From the NCBI GenBank assembly GCA_019359375.1, contig JAHHHL010000029.1:1-64000 (forward strand): DNA of 64,000 bases, in the 5' to 3' direction. The stretch's first letter is position 1; each line of letters starts with the position of its first letter. The position numbers were made by a program, and so were the translations under genes. Positions 43,201 through 51,172 of the stretch are shown in pieces. The notes beneath the pieces are model-generated. The model searched no databases and was not told the origin of the DNA. It was given only the letters and a program-made list of their open reading frames with translations. The stretch is from Lyngbya sp. HA4199-MV5 (GTDB taxonomy: Bacteria > Cyanobacteriota > Cyanobacteriia > Leptolyngbyales > Leptolyngbyaceae).

Positions 43201-44478
43201 CTATTCTGAAACCGCACAATAGCGTTCTTCATACTCCTCGTACTCCTCCACACGTTGCTCGTCTGCAATCACTTGAATCCCTAAAGCACGCAATTGATCA
43301 ATCATGGCTCCCGAAAGATAGCTTTCTGAAACATTGAGGGTTTCCAGATCTCGGATGGCATCACATTCCAGTAGCTTGGCGGCTCCATCGTCTGTGAGGG
43401 TGCCCATTGACAGATCGAGCACTTGCAGTCCAGCCAGCAGGGGCGATCGCACCAGTCTGTCAATTAAATCATCGGCAAACTGGCTATTACGAAGACCCAA
43501 GTAGGTCAAACCGGGAAAGATTAGTTCGTCTAGAATCGCTGCTAAATCTTGCTCCCAGCAGTCGCCGCCATAGTTTTCGCTGCCAAACCAGAGTTCCAAA
43601 TGCTCCAGTGCTGGTAAGTCCCATGCGTAAATTTGCTGGACCGTTTCCCGACTCAAGCCACCAGTTTCGACAATGAGTGCCTTTAAATGTTCATGCACTG
43701 CGTTTTCTGTGGGTGTGAACTGTAAACCCATGCCACCGCGCACTTGCAGCAGTTCTAACTGTGGATATGCCTGCAACACTGGACTCATATCGCTCTGCGC
43801 CAGCCAGGAGATTTCACACTCCTCAGAGGTAATATCGCCAATGAATAAGGCTTTCAGGTTTGGTAGGCGATCGCGAAATGATACCAGCCGTGCCACAAAT
43901 GCCTGCGAAGAGGTATCTCCCGTACAAACCCCTTCCCCGTCGTCCCATGTGCCAAATACCAGTGCCTCAATTTGTTCGGCTTCCGGTGTAGCAAGTAAGG
44001 CATTGAGGCGATTGAACAGGACTTCTGCATCGTCATCATAGTCACAGCGAAACGCATAGGCAACTTGCTGAGGATTGGCTAAGGACTGCTCGGGCTGAAA
44101 TTCTTGCACGTCTCGATCGGCAAAGCGAGTGGCATGATTGCCGCTATAGCCAGGATAGCCAACCAGCCGTTCGGTTAAGTTCCACTGAGGAAGGGCGGGT
44201 AGCGGTGTCTTCGCATCCTGGGGTTGCCGCAAGAGCCAGCGGGCACGTCGCCGAACGGTTTTGGAGCGATCGCCTAGCGCCTGTTCTAAACAAGCTCGTC
44301 CTGCTGTGCCATAGCCCCATGCCTGGTCGAGTGCCTCTAACCGAATCGTGAGATCAGGATTATTTAACTTTTGCTGTATGCCTTCAACGCCACCGAGAAT
44401 TGCCCCTTGAACGGGAGCAGGGTTGTTGCCGCCCAGCACAGCATCTGAGGAGTGAGGATTAGAGTTGGAGTGAGTCAT
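43201..44478 (-). CDS. STM4015-family leucine-rich-repeat protein with LGG tag
   Basis: 425 aa from MTHSNSNPHSSDAVLGG. The tag is SSDAVLGGNNPAP...AILGGVEGIQQKL, followed by a HEAT-like GTAGRACLEQALGDRSKTVRRRARWLLR. The main body is LRR: LPNLKALFIGD, YPQLELLQVRGG, LPALEHLELWFGSENYGG, FPGLTYLGLRNSQFADDLIDRLV, GLQVLDLSMGTLTDDGAAKLLE, DLETLNVSESYLSGAMIDQL. The acidic end (EEYEERYCAVSE) matches the STM4015 family. It is probably a substrate or scaffold of the enzymes encoded downstream, an inference from context and the shared tag. Confidence 0.82.
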   Translation of the reverse strand: MTHSNSNPHSSDAVLGGNNPAPVQGAILGGVEGIQQKLNNPDLTIRLEALDQAWGYGTAGRACLEQALGDRSKTVRRRARWLLRQPQDAKTPLPALPQWNLTERLVGYPGYSGNHATRFADRDVQEFQPEQSLANPQQVAYAFRCDYDDDAEVLFNRLNALLATPEAEQIEALVFGTWDDGEGVCTGDTSSQAFVARLVSFRDRLPNLKALFIGDITSEECEISWLAQSDMSPVLQAYPQLELLQVRGGMGLQFTPTENAVHEHLKALIVETGGLSRETVQQIYAWDLPALEHLELWFGSENYGGDCWEQDLAAILDELIFPGLTYLGLRNSQFADDLIDRLVRSPLLAGLQVLDLSMGTLTDDGAAKLLECDAIRDLETLNVSESYLSGAMIDQLRALGIQVIADEQRVEEYEEYEERYCAVSE

Positions 44479-44694
44479 AGATATGCAATACGGCAGATTT
44501 TTTGTAGAGTTCCCCAAGATGTTAACTCAACATCATTTAGTATCCTTCAGTGAGGCTAAGAACGCATCCAACCACTGCTAGTCGGCTTCTGAGAGAGCAG
44601 GTGAAGGCATTAAGCGGGCATAATTCAGTCGCAAATCGTAACTGGCACGATCAAACTCCAGCACTTTCTACTTCCTGATCGTACTCGGTGCCCT

Positions 44695-45951
44695 TCAGTC
44701 ATTCGCTTCTGAAGGAAGTCCCCAAACCTGAATCGTGTCGTTTGCACCCGTTGCTAAAAATTGTCCATTGGGGCTGAAAAGAGTGGATGTAATGTGAACA
44801 GGACCGTGTCCTTCTAGTGAGTGGAGAAGTTTTCTTGTTTGCCAGTTCCATAGCTTGATTTGACCGGAATGATAGGTTGTAGCCAACGTTTGTCCATCCG
44901 GGCTAAAGGCAGCACCGCGAGCACCTGGGATATAGCTATTGGGGGCACCTACAGGGCGGATATATGCGTTTGCAGGTAGCTCTATCGTGTTGAGCACGTT
45001 CCCGGTTTGAAGGCTCCACTGGTAGACAATACTCTTTATACCTACACCAGCAATGGTCTTTCCATCTGGACTGAAGTAGACGGCGTGGCAGAAAATATCC
45101 TGTTTATGGATCCGTTCTCCTGCTGCTGAGAAAAGAGTGTCATTAATCAGTACCCATTGCCCGTCGGGACTAATTTTGACAGATTCTATGCTGTGCGGCA
45201 TCCTCTCAAAACGGTCAAAAGAGTGCGATCGCTTTGCTTTCAAATCCAAAGCTTTTACTCTATCCTCCTTGGTTCCAACCAACACCGTTTGCTCATCTGG
45301 GCTGATCGCGATCGACGTTAGACTCGCTCTATATCTTCCCGATGTTTCGACTTGCAACGTTTCGATGGTTTGCCCGGTGCTCAAATGCTTGATCCGAATC
45401 TGGTTGTCTGAGTAGGCGAGGTAACAGGTTTTGCCATCAGGACTGGTCGCGATCGCTGTACAAAAGATGAACCCGTGTATGCCTCGCTCGCCTTCGCCTT
45501 GAGACGAAAGTAGGAGCTTTCCGGTGTTCAAGTCCCAAATGTTTAGTGTGTCAACGCTGTGACTAACAAGATGTTGTGAATCTGGGGTGATGGCAATAGT
45601 GTAGTATCCTCTATTGCTTCCATCCAACGTGAAGAGAGGCTGAAAGGAGCGATAGGGGCTGTATTGAGAAACGGCATCTGCGATCGCAGGTTCGTTTCTC
45701 TGGAGCATTTCCCCATATGCTGCCCAGCGCGATTGTCTTGAACCATCTTGCTTGAGTGCTTGCAGAAGTAAATCTAGTCCTGCCTCCCCGTATTGGGTTG
45801 CCTGAGCAGCAGCGGCAATTTGTTGTTCCCAAACACCACTTGCTAACCGTTGCTTAACACCTTCCAGTCCGCCTAAAACCACACCTGTAGGCGGCGCTTG
45901 ACCCCCTAGAACAGCATCAGACGATCGAAGTGAAGCAGAGGAATCAGTCAT
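44695..45951 (-). CDS. WD40-repeat protein with LGG tag
   Basis: 418 aa. Tag: RSSDAVLGGQAPPTGVVLGGLEGVKQRL, then a HEAT-like GEAGLDLLLQALKQDGSRQSRWAAYGEML, a linker with YSPYRSFQPLFTLDG, and about six WD40 blades (for example TIAITPDSQHLVSHSVDTLNIWDLNTGKLLLS and GAAFSPDGQTLATTYHSGQIKLWNWQTRKLLHSLEGHG). No signal peptide. WD40 propellers usually bind partner proteins, so the tag may mark a scaffold. A paralogue with a broken frame is immediately upstream. Confidence 0.83.
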   Translation of the reverse strand: MTDSSASLRSSDAVLGGQAPPTGVVLGGLEGVKQRLASGVWEQQIAAAAQATQYGEAGLDLLLQALKQDGSRQSRWAAYGEMLQRNEPAIADAVSQYSPYRSFQPLFTLDGSNRGYYTIAITPDSQHLVSHSVDTLNIWDLNTGKLLLSSQGEGERGIHGFIFCTAIATSPDGKTCYLAYSDNQIRIKHLSTGQTIETLQVETSGRYRASLTSIAISPDEQTVLVGTKEDRVKALDLKAKRSHSFDRFERMPHSIESVKISPDGQWVLINDTLFSAAGERIHKQDIFCHAVYFSPDGKTIAGVGIKSIVYQWSLQTGNVLNTIELPANAYIRPVGAPNSYIPGARGAAFSPDGQTLATTYHSGQIKLWNWQTRKLLHSLEGHGPVHITSTLFSPNGQFLATGANDTIQVWGLPSEAND

Positions 45952-46051
45952 GACGGTTTTACCTACTGAGTCAAAATGGTCGTACCATGAGCACTCTTAC
46001 TAAAGTATGGGGCACCAAATGAGGGAGCAAGTGTTGCTTTTATTTCACGCC

Positions 46052-47050
46052 TCAAAGGAAGCCCCAAACCTGGATGGTGCCGTTAGCACTGCCCGTCACT
46101 GCAAACTGTCCGTTAGGGCTGAAGCTAGCAGAGGGGGCGTGGTGATATTTGTGTGCTGGCATTGAGTGGAGCAATTTTCCAGTGTGCCGCTGCCAAACGT
46201 TGATTGCATCCTTCGCTGCACTAATGATGCGTTCCCCATCTGGACTGAATTTAACAAAGCTTAAAAACCAGGATTTCTGCTCAAAATGATGCTCAAAACG
46301 ACGCGATCGCTGGGTTGTTAAATCCCATACTTCAATGCCATCTTCCCTGGTAGTAACGGCTAACGTTTCTCCATCTGGGCTAACCGCGATCGCGACTTGA
46401 TCTCCTCGTCCCTCCAATGTTCCAACCGTTTGTCCAGTGCTTAAATGCTTCATTTGAATTCGATAGGTTTGGTCAGTTCTTAACTTCCCAACTCGAAAGC
46501 GATTGTCTAGAGAGTAGCTGATAAAGCTGGTTTGCCCATCCGGACTAATGATCATGGTTGTACTAAAATTGTGTCCGTCTCGACGATCGCCCTGGAATGA
46601 GCGTAGGAGGTTCCCGGTTTGCAAGTCCCAGACCTTTAACGTTTCATTGCCACCATTATGAGTTACAAGATGTTGTGAATCTGGGCTAACTGCAAAAACG
46701 ACTTTGTTTTAATTATCACGTTCTTCTAAAGTGAAGAGAGGTTGAAAAGAACGATAAGGATTGTATTGAGAGAGAATACCTTTGAGCGCTGGTTTTGCTT
46801 GATGGATCAGGTTCCAATAAATTGCCCATCGCAGCGTGATCCTTTCTTCTTGCTTCAAGGTTTGCAGGAGCAAATCCAATCCTGCCTCACCATACTGGAG
46901 TGCTTGTGTAACAGCAGCAGCTTGTTGATTCCAAACACCGCTTGCTAACCGTTGCTTGACACCTTCCAGTCCACCTAAAACAACTCCTGTTGGTGGTGCT
47001 AGACCGCCCAGGATGGCATCCTGACTTTTGGGCTGAGCTTGGTCACTCAT
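46052..47050 (-). pseudogene. LGG-tagged WD40 gene interrupted by an in-frame TAA
   Basis: A second tagged WD40 gene. The first 113 codons run from MSDQAQPKSQDAILGG through GEAGLDLLLQTLKQEERITLRW to LFTLEERDN, then TAA (46709-46711), then reading continues in the same frame as NKVVFAVSPDSQHLVTHNGGNETLKVWDLQTGNLL and further blades to the stop at 46052. Aligned with the neighbour (LFTLDGSNRGYYTIAITPDSQH), the TAA falls where a residue such as Tyr would be expected. There is no frameshift. Sequencing error, recent nonsense mutation or read-through would all explain it. Confidence 0.78.
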
Positions 47051-47198
47051 AAATTGGTTGCTTGATTGACAACAATCTCCAGGATGCCCAGAAATCGGTT
47101 TTCTAGGTAATGTTCCCAATCAGCAGCGGCAAATAACCTTGAACTCAGCACCAGCACCTTTCAACCGTCCGCTGCATTTGAATTGTTATGCCGTGCTG

Positions 47199-47468
47199 CT
47201 ACAACTGCTCTAGCAACAGGTCATACTCTGTATGTGAACCAACCCAAAACCAGATCACTGTATCTCCCTCTAACTGACCTACAGCTCGATAGCTTTTGTT
47301 GATACGGGCAGAATAAATTGGCAACTTTGGATGCACTTTCTTAAAACGAAGACTTGGATAGCTTGGATCTGCCCTAAACTGACGATACGCGGTGCGGGTT
47401 TGCTCTTGAACCTGGTTGGGCAAATCCGCAAACAATTTACGGAACTCAGTAGTAGTGCGCGATTTCAC
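47199..47468 (-). CDS. RelE-like toxin
   Basis: 89 aa of the RelE/ParE fold: TTEFRKLFADLPNQVQEQTRTAYRQFRADPSYPSLRFKKVHPKLPIYSARINKSYRAVGQLEGDTVIWFWVGSHTEYDLLL. The YRAVG strand and WVGSHTEYD end are typical of RelE-like proteins that act on mRNA or gyrase. Its ATG overlaps the antitoxin stop by four bases (ATGA), so it is the second gene of the pair. Confidence 0.8.
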   Translation of the reverse strand: MKSRTTTEFRKLFADLPNQVQEQTRTAYRQFRADPSYPSLRFKKVHPKLPIYSARINKSYRAVGQLEGDTVIWFWVGSHTEYDLLLEQL

Positions 47469-47683
47469 AGTGTTTCTGGGTTAAGCTCTTGAGTCTGATC
47501 TGCACGGTACTCAGCCATTGCGGAAGCTGCGAGTTTTGCAAGAATATCTGGCGAACGCGAAAATGCTTCATCCCAGCGTCGCTCATCCTCGATCTCGTCC
47601 AAGATTATTGAAGCGATCGCGTTCTGTTCGCTTTCGGACAAGGTTTGCAGCCTAGCAAGGGCACGCTCAAGTAACTCAGTCAT
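47465..47683 (-). CDS. Antitoxin of a RelE-like pair
   Basis: 72 aa, acidic and helical (LEDERRWDEAFSRSPDILAKLAASAMAEYRADQTQ-like), first gene of a two-gene operon with the RelE-like toxin. The N-terminus (LLERALARLQTLSESEQNAIASIILDEI) is the common form of cyanobacterial RelE partners. No clear DNA-binding motif. The assignment rests mainly on position. Confidence 0.7.
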   Translation of the reverse strand: MTELLERALARLQTLSESEQNAIASIILDEIEDERRWDEAFSRSPDILAKLAASAMAEYRADQTQELNPETL

Positions 47684-47715
47684 TACTATCTCACTTTGCT
47701 CATTTAAACTACGCC

Positions 47716-47835
47716 TTATCCATTATCGGCGCTTTCGGTCAGTTTGAGCATATTCTGCACACACGCTTGAAATTCAGTTAAACCGCCCTGACTCTGCCAG
47801 TGCTGCTGAAAAGTGGGCATCGTTTCCAAGAACAT
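47716..47835 (-). CDS. Possible 39-aa protein after the Hsp70-like gene
   Basis: Too short for the ORF track. From ATG: MFLETMPTFQQHWQSQG, then TEFQACVQNMLKLTESADNG. The open frame extends upstream over the last codons of the Hsp70-like gene (KLACYPVKLQGGDV), and the predicted start lies 36 bases after its stop. The helix-like composition suggests a real peptide, but no family was recognised. Confidence 0.3.
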   Translation of the reverse strand: MFLETMPTFQQHWQSQGGLTEFQACVQNMLKLTESADNG

Positions 47836-47870
47836 CACATCGCCGCCCTGAAGTTTAACTGGATAACAAG

Positions 47871-49448
47871 CTAATTTAATTTCGCGATCGCTCCCCTCTC
47901 AACCAGCACTGTTCCGGTTAATAAATCGCGCACGGTTGCGACTAAAATGCGGTGTTCGGTGACTTCAAACTGGACGGCGAGGCGATCGATGCCCAATTGT
48001 CCAGGTGGGTCTAACCGTGCCATACAGACCTGTTCGTGGTTGCGCTCTAGCGATCGGTAGGCTTCTTGCTGCCGTAGGGGAGCGCTGCTCATGCGTCCCT
48101 GTGCGTCGTAGGTGACTTCGGCTTCGCTTACATACGCCACTTCGCCAATATCTAACCGAATTTCGGTTTGTCCTTCTAACGCCGCTTGCAGCATCAGCGG
48201 TTCTGCCCGTTGCGCGGGATATTTAGTTCCCGGTTCAAATAATGAGAAATAGCTGTAGGAACGGGAGTAGGGTTCCCACAGGCGAATGGCATAGCCGTGG
48301 CGTAAATAATCTTCCAGTCCCGCAATTTGGGTCAGCGCCAGTGCCCCGTGAGCAACGGCTTCAAACGGTTTGTGAAGCTGAACTCGCTGTCGCCCAAAGT
48401 AGGAAATGAACAGTTGTTGAATGGCTTGAATTTGGCAACTTCCACCGACCAGCAAGACCTGATCAATTTCTGTTTTTTGTACTCCCTTGCGAAAGCCCAA
48501 TGCCAGCACTTCATCGATCGCCTGTCGCAGTTGTTCGATTAATTGGCGCTTCTCCAGCAAGGATTCAAAGTGCGATCGGCTCAGGCTCAAGTCGTGGTAC
48601 ATCAGTTGGTCTTCATCAAACCAGCTTTCTTTCGCCTCGTCGTGGCTGGAGAGCCGGATTTTGAGTTGTTCGGCGATCGCCAGTAAGTTCTGCCAGCCCA
48701 CTTCCCCCAGCGATTCGCGCGGTGTGCCGATCTGCTGCAAGTAATCGTCCACAATCCAGCGATCGATATCCTCACCGCCAACATAGCTATCTGCCTTTGC
48801 CACCACTTCTGCCCGTAGAACCGCCTGTCCGGTTGCCATCGCAGCGGTGCGAACCAGACTGAGATCTAACGTACCGCCCCCAAAGTCTGCCACCAGCACG
48901 GTAGAGCCGGGTCGCTGCACCGCATAGCCCAAGGCAGCAGCGGTCGATTCATCGACAAACTTCACTTCAGGAAAGCCTAATTTGAGCGCCACATCTTGAA
49001 ACCAGTTGAGGTAGCGCTCAAAGGCTCCCACAGGCACGGTGAAGATCAGTAGCGACGGTTCGATCTGGAGCGCTCGCATCGCCTGCCAGATGTGCGCTAA
49101 AAACTCAATGGCGACACTTGCCGCATCGTAAACCTGTCCATCCAGCGTGCGGGCAGGGGGCTGAAAATCGGTGGCTAAGTCTCGCTTGAAGGTGCGAAAG
49201 AACCGTTGGGGTTGCTGTAAGCCTAAGCGCTGCGATCGCACCAGCTCGCCCAGCACCAAATCGTCTGCGCCTCGCACATAGACCAGGCTGGGCACCACTG
49301 CGACATCTTCTGCCCCACCAGAGCTACCGCTGAGGCTAAACAGACGCGACAAACTGGGAAACCTTAGCGTTTCGGGTGCCTGCGTATCGGGTTGCAGAAT
49401 GCTGACGACGGTATTACTGGTGCCAAAGTCAATCGCAACGGCAGTCAT
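47871..49448 (-). CDS. Hsp70-family protein
   Basis: 525 aa with the actin-like ATPase core of Hsp70: VAIDFGTSNTVVSIL (phosphate 1), VDESTAAALGYAV (connect 1), VLVADFGGGTLDLSLV (phosphate 2) and VLLVGGSCQIQAIQQLF (adenosine). The C-terminal region is shorter than DnaK and lacks a standard substrate-binding lid, so this is a divergent Hsp70-like protein. It follows a GrpE-like exchange-factor gene, which suggests a dedicated chaperone pair. Confidence 0.87.
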   Translation of the reverse strand: MTAVAIDFGTSNTVVSILQPDTQAPETLRFPSLSRLFSLSGSSGGAEDVAVVPSLVYVRGADDLVLGELVRSQRLGLQQPQRFFRTFKRDLATDFQPPARTLDGQVYDAASVAIEFLAHIWQAMRALQIEPSLLIFTVPVGAFERYLNWFQDVALKLGFPEVKFVDESTAAALGYAVQRPGSTVLVADFGGGTLDLSLVRTAAMATGQAVLRAEVVAKADSYVGGEDIDRWIVDDYLQQIGTPRESLGEVGWQNLLAIAEQLKIRLSSHDEAKESWFDEDQLMYHDLSLSRSHFESLLEKRQLIEQLRQAIDEVLALGFRKGVQKTEIDQVLLVGGSCQIQAIQQLFISYFGRQRVQLHKPFEAVAHGALALTQIAGLEDYLRHGYAIRLWEPYSRSYSYFSLFEPGTKYPAQRAEPLMLQAALEGQTEIRLDIGEVAYVSEAEVTYDAQGRMSSAPLRQQEAYRSLERNHEQVCMARLDPPGQLGIDRLAVQFEVTEHRILVATVRDLLTGTVLVERGAIAKLN

Positions 49449-49450
49449 AG

Positions 49451-49490
49451 CGGGGTGTGGGGTGCGGGGTATAGGGTGCGGGGTGTGGCT
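49451..49490. repeat. GCGGGGTGTGGGGT heptamer array
   Basis: GGGGTGTGGGGTGCGGGGTATAGGGTGCGGGGTGTGG immediately upstream of the Hsp70-like start, which leaves little room for a usual ribosome site. Confidence 0.7.
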
Positions 49491-49508
49491 TCATTGAGGT
49501 GAAAACCG

Positions 49509-50147
49509 CTATACAGTGGCTCCTGCTGGCAGGGTGCGGCTGACTTTGGCGGGTATGAGAATGCGATCGCCCTGACGGTAGCCCACAAAGCGAATATAGA
49601 TCGGCTCCTCTGGCTGAAGATCGTCGCTGTCTCCCTGGTGCAGTTGGGGATCATACGCGACAGATGCCCACGGGCTACCGATTGCTTCATAGCCCCAGGA
49701 CTGAACCAGGTTATCCAGCGTCGTAAACATGGCCACGACATTGCGGGCAGGTAAATCGGGCTTACCTTCGACCATGCGCCGCACGGTGGGATACTGGGTC
49801 AGCAATGCCTGCACTTGCCCAAACGCGGCTGCCTGTGTATCTTGTTGTACCTGAGTTGCCTGCTGTTCCAAAGAACTACGAAGGCGCAAACACTGTTGCT
49901 TCAGGGCTTCTACCTGATCTTCCAGCGTTGCCTTCTCTCGCTGCGTGGTTTGCAAGGTTTCGATCGTCTCCTGCAAGCGCTGCTTCAGATCGTGCTGGAT
50001 CTGTTGAGACGTTTGTTTAAGCGTTTCTAACTCATGCTGAAGTGCTGCCTGGGTTGCTTGAGCGCTGCGTTGCAATCGCCAATAAAGCACACCCAAGCCA
50101 GCGATCGCGGTGCCTAACCCCTCGCTCAGCATCCATGCGATGTCCAT
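49509..50147 (-). CDS. GrpE-like nucleotide exchange factor
   Basis: 212 aa. An N-terminal hydrophobic stretch (AIAGLGVLYWRLQ) may anchor it to a membrane. A long coiled coil (residues about 28-105, QQIQHDLKQRLQETIETLQTTQREKATLEDQVEALKQQ) follows. The C-terminal GrpE head is VVAMFTTLDNLVQSWGYEAIGSPWASVAYDPQLHQGDSDDLQPEEPIYIRFVGYRQGDRILIPAKVSRTLP. It should promote ADP/ATP exchange on the Hsp70-like protein downstream. Confidence 0.83.
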   Translation of the reverse strand: MDIAWMLSEGLGTAIAGLGVLYWRLQRSAQATQAALQHELETLKQTSQQIQHDLKQRLQETIETLQTTQREKATLEDQVEALKQQCLRLRSSLEQQATQVQQDTQAAAFGQVQALLTQYPTVRRMVEGKPDLPARNVVAMFTTLDNLVQSWGYEAIGSPWASVAYDPQLHQGDSDDLQPEEPIYIRFVGYRQGDRILIPAKVSRTLPAGATV

Positions 50148-50151
50148 TGGG

Positions 50152-50379
50152 CTAACCCTGCTGGAGCGTTTGTGTCTGTTCCGTTACGGCATCAACGCCA
50201 ACTGCGTTCTCGTCAGCGTCGTAGTAAGCGGGCAACAAATCACGCGCTTCAACCTCGCCGAGCGATCGCTCCAAGCCTTCGGTTGCCAACGTACAGGTTT
50301 CGCCTTTGCCGTTGAGCACCGTTTCCGTTACTTTGCCGTCTTTGCCAATGCGATACTCAATTTTTTGATACTCTGCCAT
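50152..50379 (-). CDS. DUF2997 protein
   Basis: 75 aa: YQKIEYRIGKDGKVTETVLNGKGETCTLATEGLERSLGEVEARDLLPAYYD. The Cys in GETCTLATEGLE and the IEYRIGKDGKV strand pair define DUF2997. First gene of the operon with the GrpE-like and Hsp70-like genes. DUF2997 genes are often near DUF1257/Ycf35 genes, which here lie 18 kb away. Confidence 0.8.
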   Translation of the reverse strand: MAEYQKIEYRIGKDGKVTETVLNGKGETCTLATEGLERSLGEVEARDLLPAYYDADENAVGVDAVTEQTQTLQQG

Positions 50380-50786
50380 CGGTTTAACCCAACCTGATTC
50401 TAATGTTGTAAGACGTTTAATGTTGCAAGACTTCCGATATTACAAGACAGCATCATCCGCAGCACCATAGATTGACTGACCGTTGCACCCTAGCATAGAA
50501 AAGAGGATACCCAAAAGAACAAAACATGTCTCAACTCGATCGCTTTTATAGTTCATTTATACTGCAAAACGTGCTGCCGTTCCACGCTTTTGGCTCACCC
50601 TTTTGAGTGAGTGCTTTGAGTGAGTGCGCCCTATGGTGATGGGCTGGCGGGTTTGACTTAAGCTTTGCTTGCGGCAATCAGCTATTTTGTTTCTTTTAAT
50701 ACAAATCTATATGGACTGAGCCGTTATGAGTAGCACTATTCAGGGGTATAGCTTTCTGGAGAAATGACGAAACGTATGCATACAAA
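50380..50786. other. Intergenic between divergent operons
   Basis: About 400 bases holding the promoters of the DUF2997 operon (leftward) and the riboswitch-controlled operon (rightward). TATACT near 50558-50563 could be a -10 box, but no matching -35 is obvious. No gene seen. Confidence 0.5.
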
Positions 50787-50910
50787 GCTCCAGATTTCCG
50801 GCTGATGATCTTGGGTGGCGGCTGGTCTGAGAGCGGTCAGTTTGTTAAAAGGTTTGCAGTTAAGGCTTTTGATGGGTTACACGGTGACAAGCCCGGAAGA
50901 GTTCTGGAGC
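50787..50910 (+). ncRNA. Guanidine-I (ykkC-class) riboswitch aptamer
   Basis: Conserved ykkC elements in order: GGGTGGCGGCTGGTCTGAGAG (50813-50833; consensus CTGGTCCGAGAG) and ACACGGTGACAAGCCCGGAAGA (50879-50900; consensus ACACGG...AAAGCCCGGGAGA). A perfect 8-bp P1 closes the aptamer: GCTCCAGA (50787-50794) with TCTGGAGC (50903-50910). The spacer before the 3' element is shorter than in the classical consensus, so another ykkC subtype (ppGpp or PRPP) is not fully excluded. The downstream NitT/TauT-class transporter supports guanidine. Confidence 0.75.
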
Positions 50911-50934
50911 GATCGCGGCTTTTCTTCCGGGCTT
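50889..50934 (+). terminator. Riboswitch expression-platform terminator
   Basis: AAGCCCGGAAGA (50889-50900) pairs perfectly with TCTTCCGGGCTT (50923-50934); T-rich sequence follows (TTTTCGCTGCTTTCTTTTTTG). The 5' arm is the conserved 3' element of the aptamer, so ligand binding would exclude this hairpin and allow transcription: an ON switch. Confidence 0.8.
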
Positions 50935-50986
50935 TTCGCTGCTTTCTTTTTTGTCACAATTCCCAATGATTTTGCTTTAATGATAC

Positions 50987-51116
50987 CTAGGGCGCGTCAT
51001 CAATTCAGCTCCGAAACCTTTGGTATCAGCATTGTCGCGCCCGTCCCAATACACAGGCTGGGGGCTGGAACCTTTGCAGCAAGTCATGTGTAGTCGTCAT
51101 TGATGACAGCCCCTAG
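50987..51116. mobile_element. IS5-like MITE, copy 2
   Basis: CTAG flanks both ends of a 122-bp core starting GGCGCGTCATCAATT and ending TGATGACAGCCC. It is a second copy of the element at 1510-1640, with internal blocks such as GGGGCTGGAACC and ATGTGTAGT shared. It sits between the riboswitch terminator and the first transporter gene. Confidence 0.75.
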
Positions 51117-51172
51117 AATTTACTTTAATCTTGCATGTTCTAATGTTGCATGTTTAACCCATCCTTGAACCT

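Noticed and set aside
46052-46624. Independent 190-aa WD40 gene
   Set aside because: It is in the same frame as the tagged ORF upstream and begins mid-blade, so the two are one interrupted gene.
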